NCBI RefSeq assembly: GCF_028368855.1
Contig: NZ_JAQNCY010000005.1
Span: 248,001-312,000 of the forward strand
Reading direction: 5' to 3'
From: Leisingera sp. SS27
GTDB lineage: Bacteria; Pseudomonadota; Alphaproteobacteria; Rhodobacterales; Rhodobacteraceae
DNA: 64,000 nucleotides
Shown piece by piece: positions 49,204-58,356 of this stretch. Both the position numbers and the translations under genes were made by a program. The notes below the pieces were generated by a model, which was not told where the DNA came from, did not search any database, and saw only the letters and a program-made list of their open reading frames with translations. Numbering within the stretch: position 1 is the first letter of the stretch; each line of letters starts with the position of its first letter.

Positions 49204-52056
49204 ATGGCCTTTAAACTTACCGATTACGAAGCCTATGACTTCGCCAACCGGCGCCATATCGGCCCGTCTCCGACTGAGATGCGGGATATGCTGCAGGTGA
49301 TCGGCTTCAAAACCCTGGACGAGCTGATCGACGCCACTGTGCCGCCCGCCATCCGCCAGAAAGAGGCGCTGGACTGGGGCCCGGCGATGACCGAGCGCGA
49401 CGCCCTCTTCCACATGAAAGAGGTGGCTTCCAAGAACAAAGTGCTGACCTCGCTGATCGGCCAGGGCTACTACGGCACCACCACCCCGGCACCGATCCTG
49501 CGCAACATCCTGGAAAATCCGGCCTGGTACACCGCCTATACACCCTACCAGCCGGAAATCTCCCAGGGTCGTCTTGAAGCTCTGCTGAACTTCCAGACCA
49601 TGGTCAGCGACCTGACCGGCCTGGACATCGCCAACGCCTCGCTGCTGGACGAAGCCACCGCTGCTGCCGAAGCCATGGCAATGGCGCACCGCGGTTCGCG
49701 CTCCAAGGCGAACAACGCCGCCTTCTTTGTCGACAAGAACTGCCACCCGCAGACAGTCGCCGTTATCCAGACCCGCGCCGAGCCTTTGGGCATCGACGTG
49801 GTGGTTGCCGATCCCGACGAACTGGACCCTGGCGCGGTCTTTGGCGCGATCTTCCAGTACCCCGGCACCTACGGCCATGTGCGCGATTTCACCAAGGAAA
49901 TCGAAGCCATCCACGAGCACAAGGGCATCGCCGTTGTCGCCGCCGACATCCTGGCGCTGGCGCTGCTGAAGTCGCCCGGCGAAATGGGCGCGGACATCGC
50001 CATCGGCTCCACCCAGCGCTTTGGCGTTCCGATGGGCTATGGCGGCCCGCACGCAGCCTACATGGCAACCACCGATAAGCTGAAGCGCGCCATGCCCGGC
50101 CGCATCATCGGTGTGTCCGTCGACGCGCGTGGCAACAAGGCCTACCGCCTGGCGCTGCAGACCCGCGAACAGCACATCCGCCGCGAAAAAGCCAACTCCA
50201 ACGTTTGTACCGCTCAGGCGCTGCTGGCTGTCATCGCGTCGATGTACGCGGTCTACCACGGCCCCGACGGCATCAAGGCCATCGCCCAGTCGGTGCACCG
50301 CAAAACTTCGCGCCTGGCTGCAGGACTTGAGGAGAACGGATACAAGGTGCAGCCGGAAGTCTTCTTCGACACCATCACCGTCGAGGTCGGCCCGCTGCAG
50401 AAAACCGTCATGGAAGCGGCGGTTGCCCGCGGCGTGAACCTGCGCAAGATCGGCGACAGCCACATCGGCATCTCGCTGGACGAGCAGACCCGCCCGGAAA
50501 CCATCGAGGCTGTCTGGGGTGCCTTTGGCATCGACAAGAAAGACGACAGCGTTGCCAACCGCGCCTACCGCCTGCCCGACTATGCGCTGCGTGAAAGCGA
50601 GTATCTGACCCACCCGATCTTCCACAAGAACCGGGCCGAGGCAGAGATCACCCGCTACATGCGCCGTCTGGCAGACCGCGACCTGGCGCTTGATCGTGCA
50701 ATGATCCCGCTGGGATCCTGCACCATGAAGCTGAACGCAACCATTGAGATGATCCCGGTCACCTGGCCGGAATTCGGCAACCTGCACCCCTTCTGCCCGG
50801 AAGACCAGGCGCAAGGCTACCACCAGATGATCGCCGATCTGAACGACAAGCTGTGCCAGATCACCGGCTATGACGCGATCTCCCAGCAGCCGAACTCCGG
50901 TGCCCAGGGCGAGTACGCAGGCCTTCTGACCATCCGCAACTACCACGCATCGCGCGGCGAAGCGCACCGCAAAATCTGCCTGATCCCCACATCCGCGCAC
51001 GGTACCAACCCGGCGTCGGCACAGATGGTGGGCTACAAGGTGGTTCCGGTGAAATCGGATGACAGCGGCAACATTGACGTCGCCGACTTCCGCGCCAAAG
51101 CCGAAGAGCATTCCGCGAATCTCGCGGCCTGTATGATCACCTACCCGTCGACCCACGGCGTGTTTGAGGAAACCGTGCAGGAAGTCTGCCAGATCACCCA
51201 TGATCACGGCGGTCAGGTTTATATCGACGGTGCCAACATGAACGCCATGGTGGGCCTGGCCCAGCCAGGCAAAATCGGCGGCGACGTTTCGCACCTGAAC
51301 CTGCACAAGACCTTCTGCATTCCGCATGGCGGCGGCGGCCCCGGCATGGGTCCGATCGGCGTCAAGGCGCACCTCGCGGAGCACCTGCCGGGCCACCCGG
51401 AATACGGCACTGCGGTGGGGCCCGTTTCAGCGGCGCCGTTCGGCTCGCCCTCGATCCTGCCGGTCAGCTGGGCTTACTGCCTTCTGATGGGCGGCGCTGG
51501 CCTGACCCAGGCGACTAAGGTTGCGATCCTGAACGCGAACTACATCGCAGCCCGTCTCAAGGATGCCTACAAGATCCTCTACACCTCGGACACGGGCCGC
51601 GTGGCGCATGAGTGTATCCTGGACACCCGCCCGCTGGATGAGGAAGGCCACGTCACCGTGGACGACATCGCAAAGCGCCTGGTCGACTCCGGCTTCCACG
51701 CCCCGACCATGTCCTGGCCGGTGGCCGGCACGCTGATGGTGGAGCCGACCGAGTCCGAACCCAAGGACGAGCTGGACCGCTTTTGTGATGCTATGCTGTC
51801 GATCCGTAAGGAAGCGCAGGACATCATCGACGGTAAGATCGATCCCCAGAACAACCCGCTCAAGCACGCACCGCACACAGTGCGCGACTTGGTCGGGGAA
51901 TGGGACCGTCCTTACAGCCGTGAGCAGGCCTGCTTCCCGCCGGGTAACCTTGGCGTCGACAAGTACTGGCCAGCAGTTAACCGAGTCGACAACGCCTATG
52001 GCGACCGTCACCTGATCTGCACTTGCCCGCCAATGTCGGACTACGAAGAAGAGTAA
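49204..52056 (+). CDS. gcvP: Glycine dehydrogenase, decarboxylating (P-protein)
   Basis: 950 residues, single-chain homodimeric type. The N-terminal half begins [18 protein letters not shown] and contains [44 protein letters not shown]. The C-terminal half has the PLP-lysine motif [24 protein letters not shown]. Decarboxylates glycine and loads H-protein. The ATG at 49204 follows AAGGACC; a start eight codons earlier lacks a ribosome site. Confidence 0.97.
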   Translation: MAFKLTDYEAYDFANRRHIGPSPTEMRDMLQVIGFKTLDELIDATVPPAIRQKEALDWGPAMTERDALFHMKEVASKNKVLTSLIGQGYYGTTTPAPILRNILENPAWYTAYTPYQPEISQGRLEALLNFQTMVSDLTGLDIANASLLDEATAAAEAMAMAHRGSRSKANNAAFFVDKNCHPQTVAVIQTRAEPLGIDVVVADPDELDPGAVFGAIFQYPGTYGHVRDFTKEIEAIHEHKGIAVVAADILALALLKSPGEMGADIAIGSTQRFGVPMGYGGPHAAYMATTDKLKRAMPGRIIGVSVDARGNKAYRLALQTREQHIRREKANSNVCTAQALLAVIASMYAVYHGPDGIKAIAQSVHRKTSRLAAGLEENGYKVQPEVFFDTITVEVGPLQKTVMEAAVARGVNLRKIGDSHIGISLDEQTRPETIEAVWGAFGIDKKDDSVANRAYRLPDYALRESEYLTHPIFHKNRAEAEITRYMRRLADRDLALDRAMIPLGSCTMKLNATIEMIPVTWPEFGNLHPFCPEDQAQGYHQMIADLNDKLCQITGYDAISQQPNSGAQGEYAGLLTIRNYHASRGEAHRKICLIPTSAHGTNPASAQMVGYKVVPVKSDDSGNIDVADFRAKAEEHSANLAACMITYPSTHGVFEETVQEVCQITHDHGGQVYIDGANMNAMVGLAQPGKIGGDVSHLNLHKTFCIPHGGGGPGMGPIGVKAHLAEHLPGHPEYGTAVGPVSAAPFGSPSILPVSWAYCLLMGGAGLTQATKVAILNANYIAARLKDAYKILYTSDTGRVAHECILDTRPLDEEGHVTVDDIAKRLVDSGFHAPTMSWPVAGTLMVEPTESEPKDELDRFCDAMLSIRKEAQDIIDGKIDPQNNPLKHAPHTVRDLVGEWDRPYSREQACFPPGNLGVDKYWPAVNRVDNAYGDRHLICTCPPMSDYEEE

Positions 52057-52077
52057 GCCCGGGTTTTCCAGGCTTAC

Positions 52078-52104
52078 TGCCCCGCCGGCTTGTCCGGCGG
52101 GGCA
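52078..52104 (+). terminator. Terminator hairpin after gcvP
   Basis: TGCCCCGCCGG-CTTGT-CCGGCGGGGCA, perfect 11-pair stem about 20 bases after the gcvP stop. Similar in core sequence to the gcvH-gcvP hairpin. Confidence 0.6.
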
Positions 52105-52161
52105 CCCAGCAGCCCGGACAAGCCGGCTGCATCCCGCATGACCCGCTCAGAGGAGAGAATG

Positions 52162-53166
52162 ATGTCCCGTCTCGAACCGCTGACCGTGCCAGCGCCCCGG
52201 CAAACCGCTGACAGCGCGGCACAAGCCCGCTTCCACGATGTAGAAATCATTCTGCCGCAGCCGGATTCACCCGCCGCAGCCCAGATGATCTGCGAAGTCT
52301 TCCGAGCCGCCAACGATCTGTTTCCCGACAGCGGCTACCGCACCGCCGTGCGCAATCTGGCGTCACAAATGCGCAGCGTGCCGGAAGGCTGGAAGCCGCA
52401 GACCGTCATATTCCTCGGCGGCATTTCCAGCCGCTGGCCACTGAACGGAGGCGAGAAAGCCAGCCTGCAGCGGATCTGCCGCCAAGCGCAGCGCTGCCTG
52501 TTTGCCGGCAGCGCCATTTTCCTTCTGCCGGAAACCGGCCTGAACGCCACGGTCGAAACCGCCGTGCACACGAATTTTGCCGCTGCCGCAGAGGAGGAGC
52601 AAGTGATCGGCGCCCCGGCTGGCACGCTGACCACCACGTCTGGCCGCATCAGCACTGCTGTCAGCAGCTTTGCCGCACTGCGTCTGCTGACCGGCTTCCT
52701 GCGCGCTGACCGCGGCGCCTTTATCGCGGATGCGGTTTGCGATTACCTGGGCCTGGCCTTTGGCCCGGCGTCGGAACAATCTAGGGTCTCCCTGCAGTTA
52801 CGCCAGACTGCTGGCGGCGACGCGCTGGTGGTAAAGATTCTCGACCTGATGCAGCAGAACCTTGAGGAGCCCCTTTTGATCCGCGACATCGCTCAGCAAG
52901 CTGGGGTTTCTCCGCGCAAACTGGAACGCCGGTTCCAGCAGAAGGCCCGGACCAGCCCGCTTGCCGCCTACCGCAAGCTGCGCATTGAAAAGGCCCGCCA
53001 GCTCTTACTGCACACCACGCTGCCGCTGGCCGAAATCGTCGCCGCCACCGGATTCGGCTCCCGAAGCAGCCTGACGGAATGGTTCAAGCGCGAATACAAG
53101 ACCAGCCCGCAGGCCTTCCGCAAACAGTATTATGCTGACCGCCACCCTGCGGGTTCCCTGGCCTGA
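52162..53166 (+). CDS. GlxA/GbdR-type AraC-family regulator
   Basis: 334 residues. The N-terminal amidase/DJ-1-like domain (about 20-185; FHDVEIILPQPDSPAAAQM) lacks an obvious catalytic Cys, as in GATase1-like regulators. The C-terminal AraC double HTH (about 235-325) has LLIRDIAQQAGVSPRKLERRFQQKARTSPLAAYR and AEIVAATGFGSRSSLTEWFKREYKTSP. The class includes GbdR, SouR and CdhR, activators of glycine betaine, sarcosine and carnitine catabolism. It is placed between gcv genes and the N-methyl-compound genes downstream. ATG at 52162 was chosen for AGGAG spacing of six; 52159 also works. Confidence 0.88.
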   Translation: MSRLEPLTVPAPRQTADSAAQARFHDVEIILPQPDSPAAAQMICEVFRAANDLFPDSGYRTAVRNLASQMRSVPEGWKPQTVIFLGGISSRWPLNGGEKASLQRICRQAQRCLFAGSAIFLLPETGLNATVETAVHTNFAAAAEEEQVIGAPAGTLTTTSGRISTAVSSFAALRLLTGFLRADRGAFIADAVCDYLGLAFGPASEQSRVSLQLRQTAGGDALVVKILDLMQQNLEEPLLIRDIAQQAGVSPRKLERRFQQKARTSPLAAYRKLRIEKARQLLLHTTLPLAEIVAATGFGSRSSLTEWFKREYKTSPQAFRKQYYADRHPAGSLA

Positions 53167-53188
53167 CAGATGCTGGCCCCGGCAACGT

Positions 53189-53214
53189 AAAAGGCGGCCC
53201 CATTGGGCCGCCTT
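53189..53214. terminator. Bidirectional terminator between regulator and permease gene
   Basis: AAAGGCGGCCC-CATT-GGGCCGCCTTT, perfect 11-pair stem in the 70-base gap between convergent genes, with A/T ends on both sides suiting both directions. Confidence 0.75.
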
Positions 53215-53236
53215 TGGTGTTTCAGGGTAGAGGAGT

Positions 53237-54532
53237 TCAGTTTCCGGAATCGCTGTCCTCGCCGTCGCCCGACAGGGCATTCGGGTCAAAGACATTGCCG
53301 AAGCCGGAGCTGTTGCCTTGCGGCTCTTGCTCTGCTTCAGGCGCCGCCTCGCCGTCGCCCGACAAGCTGCCCGGGGCAAACACACCGCCAAAGCCGGAAT
53401 TATTGCCGGAGCCGGTAGAGGGTGCAGTCTGAGCCGGTGCGGCCTCTCCCTGCTCTTCCAGCTGCTGCTGGCGGCGCAGTTCGCGCTGGCGGCGCAGTTC
53501 CTGGATGCGCTCTTCGGTCTCCAGGCGTTTCTGCTCCTGCACGTTGGCAATGCATTGCGCCGGGCTGTAAACCGAGGCGGTGCCGACCACTGCCACCGTT
53601 GCACAGGCCACAACGACCAGCGCCACCGCAGCCACATTGGAGCTGAGGAAGCCCGGCAGCCGCAGCTTGCCGCTTTCCAGCTCTTCCACGGTTGCCTTTT
53701 TACGTGCTTCGGCCACCAACTGCTTGCGGCGGATGCTGGCCTCGTTGAAGAGTGCCGCGAACACCGTCAGCACCACGATGATAAAGGCCAGGGCCGAGAT
53801 CGCCGGCGTGATGCCGTAACGCACCTTCTGCGCCAGCTCGATGGTCAGCGTCGGATATTCGCCGAAGGTGAAGGTGGTGGTGTTGTAGTTCTCGAAGCTT
53901 GCCAGGAAGGCCAGCACCGCAGCCGATGCAATGGCCGGCCGCATGAATGGCAGCAACACCTTGCGGAAGGCCTGAGCATGGGTTGCGCCCAGATCCAAAG
54001 CCGCCTCTGTCAGCGCGATATCATAGCGCTGCAGACGCGCCACCAGCACCAGCATGCAGTAGCTGGCGATAAATGTGGACTGGCCGATGATGGTCAGGAA
54101 CAAGCCGTTCGACAGGAAGCTGTCGGCGCCAAGCCCCAGCATCCGGTTGATCCGGTCCCAGAACACCAGTGTCGAGATACCAAGCACCACACCCGGGATC
54201 AGGATCGGCGCAATGATGACGGTGTAGTAGGTCGCCCGCAGCTTGGGCCAGATCTGGGTGAGCATCAGCGCACCCGCCAGACCCATCGCAACAGACAGCA
54301 CAACCGTACCTGCCCCCACAAGGATCGAGTTCCAGATGCCGTTCAAAATCCGCTCGTCCTGAAACAAGGCCGAGAACCATTCAAACGTCAGGCACTCCCA
54401 AGGTGTCATCCGCGGGAACGATGGCGAGTTGAAGGCGGTTGCCGACATGATCACCAAAGGGCCCAGGAGATAGGCAAAGAAGATCGCCAGATAGACCCAA
54501 AGGCTCAGGCGCATAAAGGTGAAGTTCTTCAT
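53237..54532 (-). CDS. PotC-like ABC permease with extra membrane segment and repeat tail
   Basis: 431 residues. Residues 1-268 are a normal PotC-type permease: six helices and EAA loop TEAALDLGATHAQAFRKVLLPFMRP (175-199). Residues 269-431 are unusual: a basic linker, an added helix (298-320), a charged coiled coil (330-361, RLETEERIQELRRQRELRRQ), then two copies of a 20-residue motif (376-395 and 406-425, GNNSGFGGVF...LSGDGE) on an acidic tail. Typical PotC is about 265 residues. The start ATG overlaps the upstream permease stop (ATGA). The DNA shows no sign of frameshift; the tail continues in the same frame. Confidence 0.9.
   Translation of the reverse strand: MKNFTFMRLSLWVYLAIFFAYLLGPLVIMSATAFNSPSFPRMTPWECLTFEWFSALFQDERILNGIWNSILVGAGTVVLSVAMGLAGALMLTQIWPKLRATYYTVIIAPILIPGVVLGISTLVFWDRINRMLGLGADSFLSNGLFLTIIGQSTFIASYCMLVLVARLQRYDIALTEAALDLGATHAQAFRKVLLPFMRPAIASAAVLAFLASFENYNTTTFTFGEYPTLTIELAQKVRYGITPAISALAFIIVVLTVFAALFNEASIRRKQLVAEARKKATVEELESGKLRLPGFLSSNVAAVALVVVACATVAVVGTASVYSPAQCIANVQEQKRLETEERIQELRRQRELRRQQQLEEQGEAAPAQTAPSTGSGNNSGFGGVFAPGSLSGDGEAAPEAEQEPQGNSSGFGNVFDPNALSGDGEDSDSGN
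53258..53407 (-). repeat. Two 20-residue repeats in the permease tail
   Basis: Units at 53348-53407 and 53258-53317, 90 bases apart start to start, encode near-identical Gly/Asn/Phe-rich motifs of 20 residues, each ending in LSGDGE. Confidence 0.8.
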
Positions 54533-55449
54533 TTGCCGATATCCCCCATGTTCACCTTGAACAGGCGCATGACCGCCAGAACAAGCAGGATACAGGTGAC
54601 CAGCAGAACCACAGCATAGGCTGCGCCCTGCGGCCAGTCGGAGTTGTCATTGAACTGCTGGTAGATCAGCTGCGTGAACCAAAGGGAAGAAGGCCCACCA
54701 AGGATCTGCGGTGCCGCCAGCGCACCTGCTGACAGCATGAACACCATGGTGCAACCAGAAGAAATCCCGGGCTTGGCATAGGGAATGACCACCCGGCGAT
54801 GGATCATCGGCCAGCTGGCGCCCATGTCGCGTGCGGCCTCGATCTGGTTGCGGTCAAGACTCTCGATCACGTTGTAGATCGGGAAGATCATCAGCAGGAT
54901 ATAAGCGTAGCCAAGGCCCGCATAGAGCGCGATGTCATTGCGGATGAAGTCAAAGGGCGTGTCGAAGACACCCAGCCCCACCAGCATGTTGTTGAGCACC
55001 CCGGTCTCGCCGAAGATGATGCGCAGCGCAAAGGCGCGCAGGATCTCGTTGATCCAATAGGGGATGATCAGCATAAGCGCGAAGATGCGGATGTGATTAC
55101 CCTTGGTCTGGGCCAGGTAATAGGCGATCGGATAACACAGGATCAGGTTGAAAATTGTGACGCAGACCGCTGCCACCAGGGTGCGGAAGAACACCTTGAG
55201 GTCGACCGCATTATAATCCTGGCTGCCGCCCTCCGGACCGTAGATCAGGTATTTGTAATTCTCCAGCGTATAGACGTCCTTAGGTCCGCCAATCTCTGGC
55301 GGCGGCAAATTCGGACGGAACGAGAAGTCGAGCATCGACAGCTGCGGCAGAATAATGAGGCCAATGGTCCAGAACAGGACAAGACCCAGCATCAAACTGC
55401 CCATGCCGACACCGTTTCGTTTGAAGAACTCCCTCAGGAAGCTTGGCAT
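54529..55449 (-). CDS. PotB-like ABC permease
   Basis: 306 residues, six helices, EAA-loop pattern EAARDMGASWPMIHRRVVIPYAKPGI (about 208-233). N-terminal FFKRNGVGMGSLMLGLVLFWTIGLIILPQ gives the first helix. Partners the PotC-like permease. Located directly after the ATPase gene. Family imports polyamines or small amino-type compounds; the true substrate of this set is unknown. Confidence 0.93.
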   Translation of the reverse strand: MPSFLREFFKRNGVGMGSLMLGLVLFWTIGLIILPQLSMLDFSFRPNLPPPEIGGPKDVYTLENYKYLIYGPEGGSQDYNAVDLKVFFRTLVAAVCVTIFNLILCYPIAYYLAQTKGNHIRIFALMLIIPYWINEILRAFALRIIFGETGVLNNMLVGLGVFDTPFDFIRNDIALYAGLGYAYILLMIFPIYNVIESLDRNQIEAARDMGASWPMIHRRVVIPYAKPGISSGCTMVFMLSAGALAAPQILGGPSSLWFTQLIYQQFNDNSDWPQGAAYAVVLLVTCILLVLAVMRLFKVNMGDIGK

Positions 55450-55461
55450 GGCTTGGCCTCC

Positions 55462-56574
55462 TTATTCTGCGGCCAGTTCACCAGCCGGAACACAGACGGC
55501 ATTGTTCGTCTCGTATTCCAGGGTGATGTTCTGGCCGGTGTGATCCTCAAACGACTGGCCGAGATTGGGGATTGAGACCTTCAGTTCCTTGCCGCCTTCG
55601 CCTTCCATGAAGATGTTGAAGACGTTACCCTCGAACTCCTCGTGGTTGACCTTGGCGGTCACGAAGTGGTCGCCGGACGCGCCTTGCGGCGCCAGGGCAA
55701 AGGCCTCGGGGCGAATGAACATCATCGCCTCGTCGCCTTCTTTCATCCTGCCTTGGTTGGCAGTGGAAATCCGCGCCACCAGTTCGCCGGAGCGGTTGGT
55801 CGCGATCAGAGCTTCATTGCCCATGACGCGCTTGATTTTGCCGCGGAAGACATTGTTTTCGCCAACGAAAGACGCGGCAAAAGCAGTAGAGGGATCATTA
55901 TAGATGGTCTTGCCATCGGCAATCTGATCAATGACGCCCGCCTTCATCACCGCGATATTGTCGGACATGGTCAGCGCTTCGCCCTGGTCATGGGTGATGT
56001 AGATGAAGGTGATGCCGACACGCTGCTGGATCTCGCGCAGCTCGGTGCGCATGTGCTGGCGCAGCTTCAGATCGAGCGCCGATAGCGGCTCATCCAGCAG
56101 AAGCACATCAGGTTCTGCGCAAAGGGCCCGCGCAATCGCCACACGCTGACGCTGGCCGCCCGACAGTTCGCTGGGCAGCTTGTCGCCCTGACCCGGCAGC
56201 GCGATCATGTCCAGGAGCTCATCCGCGCGCTTGCGGCGCTCCTTCGCGGAGGCCCCCTTGATCTCCATGGAAAAGGTGATGTTCTCCCAGATCTTCATCA
56301 GCGGGAACAGCGCCAGGTTCTGGAAGATCAGCGCGGTCGGACGCTTGTTCGGCCCGATCCCTTTCATGTCATTGCCGCCGATCAAAACCCGGCCGTCACT
56401 TGGATCCAGAAAGCCCGAGACGGCGCGCAGGATCGTCGTCTTGCCACAGCCCGATGGCCCGAGAAAGGAAAAGAAATCCCCCCCATTGATGTTCACATTG
56501 GCATCACGCACGGCGACAAAGTCGCCGAAGCGGATCCAGAGATTCTCGAGATCAACGCCGACCCCAGCACTCAT
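55462..56574 (-). CDS. PotA-like ABC importer ATPase
   Basis: 370 residues. Walker A GPSGCGKTT (near 41), signature LSGGQRQRVAIARAL (near 140), Walker B VLLLDEPLSALD (near 160), then a TOBE-type regulatory domain (about 255-365). The ATG at 56574 was chosen for GGGGAG seven bases upstream; earlier codons do not match the family. Gene order binding protein, ATPase, PotB, PotC is kept on one strand. Confidence 0.94.
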   Translation of the reverse strand: MSAGVGVDLENLWIRFGDFVAVRDANVNINGGDFFSFLGPSGCGKTTILRAVSGFLDPSDGRVLIGGNDMKGIGPNKRPTALIFQNLALFPLMKIWENITFSMEIKGASAKERRKRADELLDMIALPGQGDKLPSELSGGQRQRVAIARALCAEPDVLLLDEPLSALDLKLRQHMRTELREIQQRVGITFIYITHDQGEALTMSDNIAVMKAGVIDQIADGKTIYNDPSTAFAASFVGENNVFRGKIKRVMGNEALIATNRSGELVARISTANQGRMKEGDEAMMFIRPEAFALAPQGASGDHFVTAKVNHEEFEGNVFNIFMEGEGGKELKVSIPNLGQSFEDHTGQNITLEYETNNAVCVPAGELAAE

Positions 56575-56681
56575 TTGGCTTCTCCCCAGGGCACAGGTCC
56601 CCAATCCGGCGGCAGGCCGCCGGCCCCGCAAGGCCTGTTTCCTGTTTTATGTTCTTGTGTGATTGCGCCGCAGATGCGCGG

Positions 56682-56711
56682 CCGGCCCCCGGCAGAACTG
56701 CCGGGGGCCGG
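56682..56711 (-). terminator. Hairpin between binding-protein and ATPase genes
   Basis: CCGGCCCCCGGCA-GAAC-TGCCGGGGGCCGG, perfect 13-pair stem just after the binding-protein stop; no T tract. Fits a stabilising or partial-termination element that raises binding-protein level. Confidence 0.65.
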
Positions 56712-56729
56712 TTTGTTCAAATGCTGCGA

Positions 56730-57854
56730 TCAGGCGCTCTTGAACTTGTTGACAAACTCGGTGCGCACGTCGGCGTACCAGGGCGCCTCTGCCGGCCAGG
56801 GATTCAGATTGGCCAGCGAGTTGCCCGGATAGGCTTCGGCGAAGTTCTTCTTGTATACGTCGCCCGAGAAACCATCGGCGCCGAGAACCGGCGAGTTGTA
56901 GCCGTGGCTGTCGATTGCCTTGCCCGCAGGCTCCTGCTCATAAGCATAGGAGATGAAGGCATAGACCTGCTCTTCGTTCTGCGCGCCCACCGGCATCGAG
57001 ATGCCGTCGACCCAAGCCATCGCGCCTTCGACCGGTGCCTGATAGTGCACCGGCTCACCTGCAGATTTCAGCGCCAGCGGCGGGCCATCCCAAGTCTGAC
57101 CAACCACCACGCCTTCGTTCAGCAGGCCGTTCTTCTGGGTGTCAGCATCGTTCCAGATCAGCTTGATGCGGTTCTTGCGCGCAACGCACCAGTCGGTGAC
57201 CTGGCCCCAGACCTTGCGCATGGTTTCCTCGTCGTCATAGGCCGCCCAGATCGAACCCGGCTCCATCTCACCTGAGGCCTCCATGTAAAGGCCCGCACCC
57301 AGCATCATTGAATGCGCCCTGCCCATGGTTTTGCCTGCGTTCTCTTCCGACCAGACGTCGCCGTATGACGGCGCGTCGCCTTCCGGCAGCCAGAGATCAG
57401 TGCGGTAGGCGATACCTTCGGTGCCCCAGATATGCGGCAGCCAGTGCACACCGCCGCCGCCAAAGTTCCAGGCGTCGGTGCCGATCTTGGCCATCGCCGG
57501 GTTCACAGCGTCAATGTTGACCTTGCTCATGTCAAACGGCTTCAGCAGTTCCAGCGGTCCCCACTGCAGCGAGCGGTTGTTGGTCGGCGAAACGATGTCG
57601 AAGCCCTGGCCTTTGGTGGCCTTCATCTTGTTGATGATTTCTTCGTTCGACCCGATACCCGTGTAGTTCACCTTGATGCCGGTCTTGGCTTCAAAGCCCG
57701 AGATGAATTCAGGCGGCAGATAGTCTGACCACATCAGGATGTTGATCTCGCCTGAAGATGCCAGCGCGCTCTTTGAATAGAGAGGCGCTGCCAGTGCTGC
57801 GGCGCCGGCGCTCTTCAGAACGCTTCGCCGCGTCAGCTTACCAGTGTTTGCCAT
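56730..57854 (-). CDS. PotD-like periplasmic substrate-binding protein
   Basis: 374 residues. Tat-type signal: TRRSVLKSAGAAALAAP near residues 8-24, then mature ASSGEINILMWSDYLPPEFISGFEAKTGIKVNYT, typical of the PotD/PotF family. Conserved FDIVSPTNNRS and WGTEGIAYRTD segments are visible. Export by the twin-arginine path implies folding before transport. Polyamine-like ligand is possible, but the neighbouring demethylating enzyme makes an N-methylated compound an alternative. Confidence 0.93.
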   Translation of the reverse strand: MANTGKLTRRSVLKSAGAAALAAPLYSKSALASSGEINILMWSDYLPPEFISGFEAKTGIKVNYTGIGSNEEIINKMKATKGQGFDIVSPTNNRSLQWGPLELLKPFDMSKVNIDAVNPAMAKIGTDAWNFGGGGVHWLPHIWGTEGIAYRTDLWLPEGDAPSYGDVWSEENAGKTMGRAHSMMLGAGLYMEASGEMEPGSIWAAYDDEETMRKVWGQVTDWCVARKNRIKLIWNDADTQKNGLLNEGVVVGQTWDGPPLALKSAGEPVHYQAPVEGAMAWVDGISMPVGAQNEEQVYAFISYAYEQEPAGKAIDSHGYNSPVLGADGFSGDVYKKNFAEAYPGNSLANLNPWPAEAPWYADVRTEFVNKFKSA

Positions 57855-58356
57855 TTATCCAATTCTCCCTTTGGACTGCTAATTGTTGTTTTTGTTGTTT
57901 CAACGATGAAACCTTGCGAAGGCTTACCCGTCTCCAACAGTGACAGTTTTAGAAAACGATAAGACCAGATCACCCATCAACTTGAGCAACATGGCGCCAG
58001 TTTCGGCGCGGTTTAAAGACACTCGCGACATAACCGCGATGAGAAACTATCGCTGCAATCGCAGTGTGCGCGCCGTAAGGCGTGCCGTCAACGCTCCTGC
58101 GCCCGCGGCCAGCAAAAAGCTGTATCGCCTTGGCAGGTAAAAACACTGTGACAAAAAAATAATTAACAACAACTTAGTTGAGAAAGAGCGCATTCGGAGA
58201 CGCTAGCCCGCCAGTGCCCTGCTGCTGCTCCTATTATCGGCATCCTTCCAAATCGCTCAATATTGCTTTCGATTTTTTGCGAAACGCACTGCGTTGTCTT
58301 GCCGCCGCAGCGAACCTGCCGCTTAGTCGAAATGGAACTGTTGGGAGGTCCGTTTC
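57855..58356. other. Divergent regulatory region between importer and DMGDH-like gene
   Basis: 502 bases. A GGGAG ribosome site for the importer lies near 57870 (minus) and GGGAGG for the DMGDH-like gene near 58343. The AT-rich stretch around 58140-58190 probably contains a promoter. No gene supported. Confidence 0.45.

Noticed and set aside
49072-51396. Very long open frame opposite gcvP
   Set aside because: His/Asp/Val-rich composition typical of the antisense of a GC-rich coding gene; gcvP on the plus strand is unmistakable.
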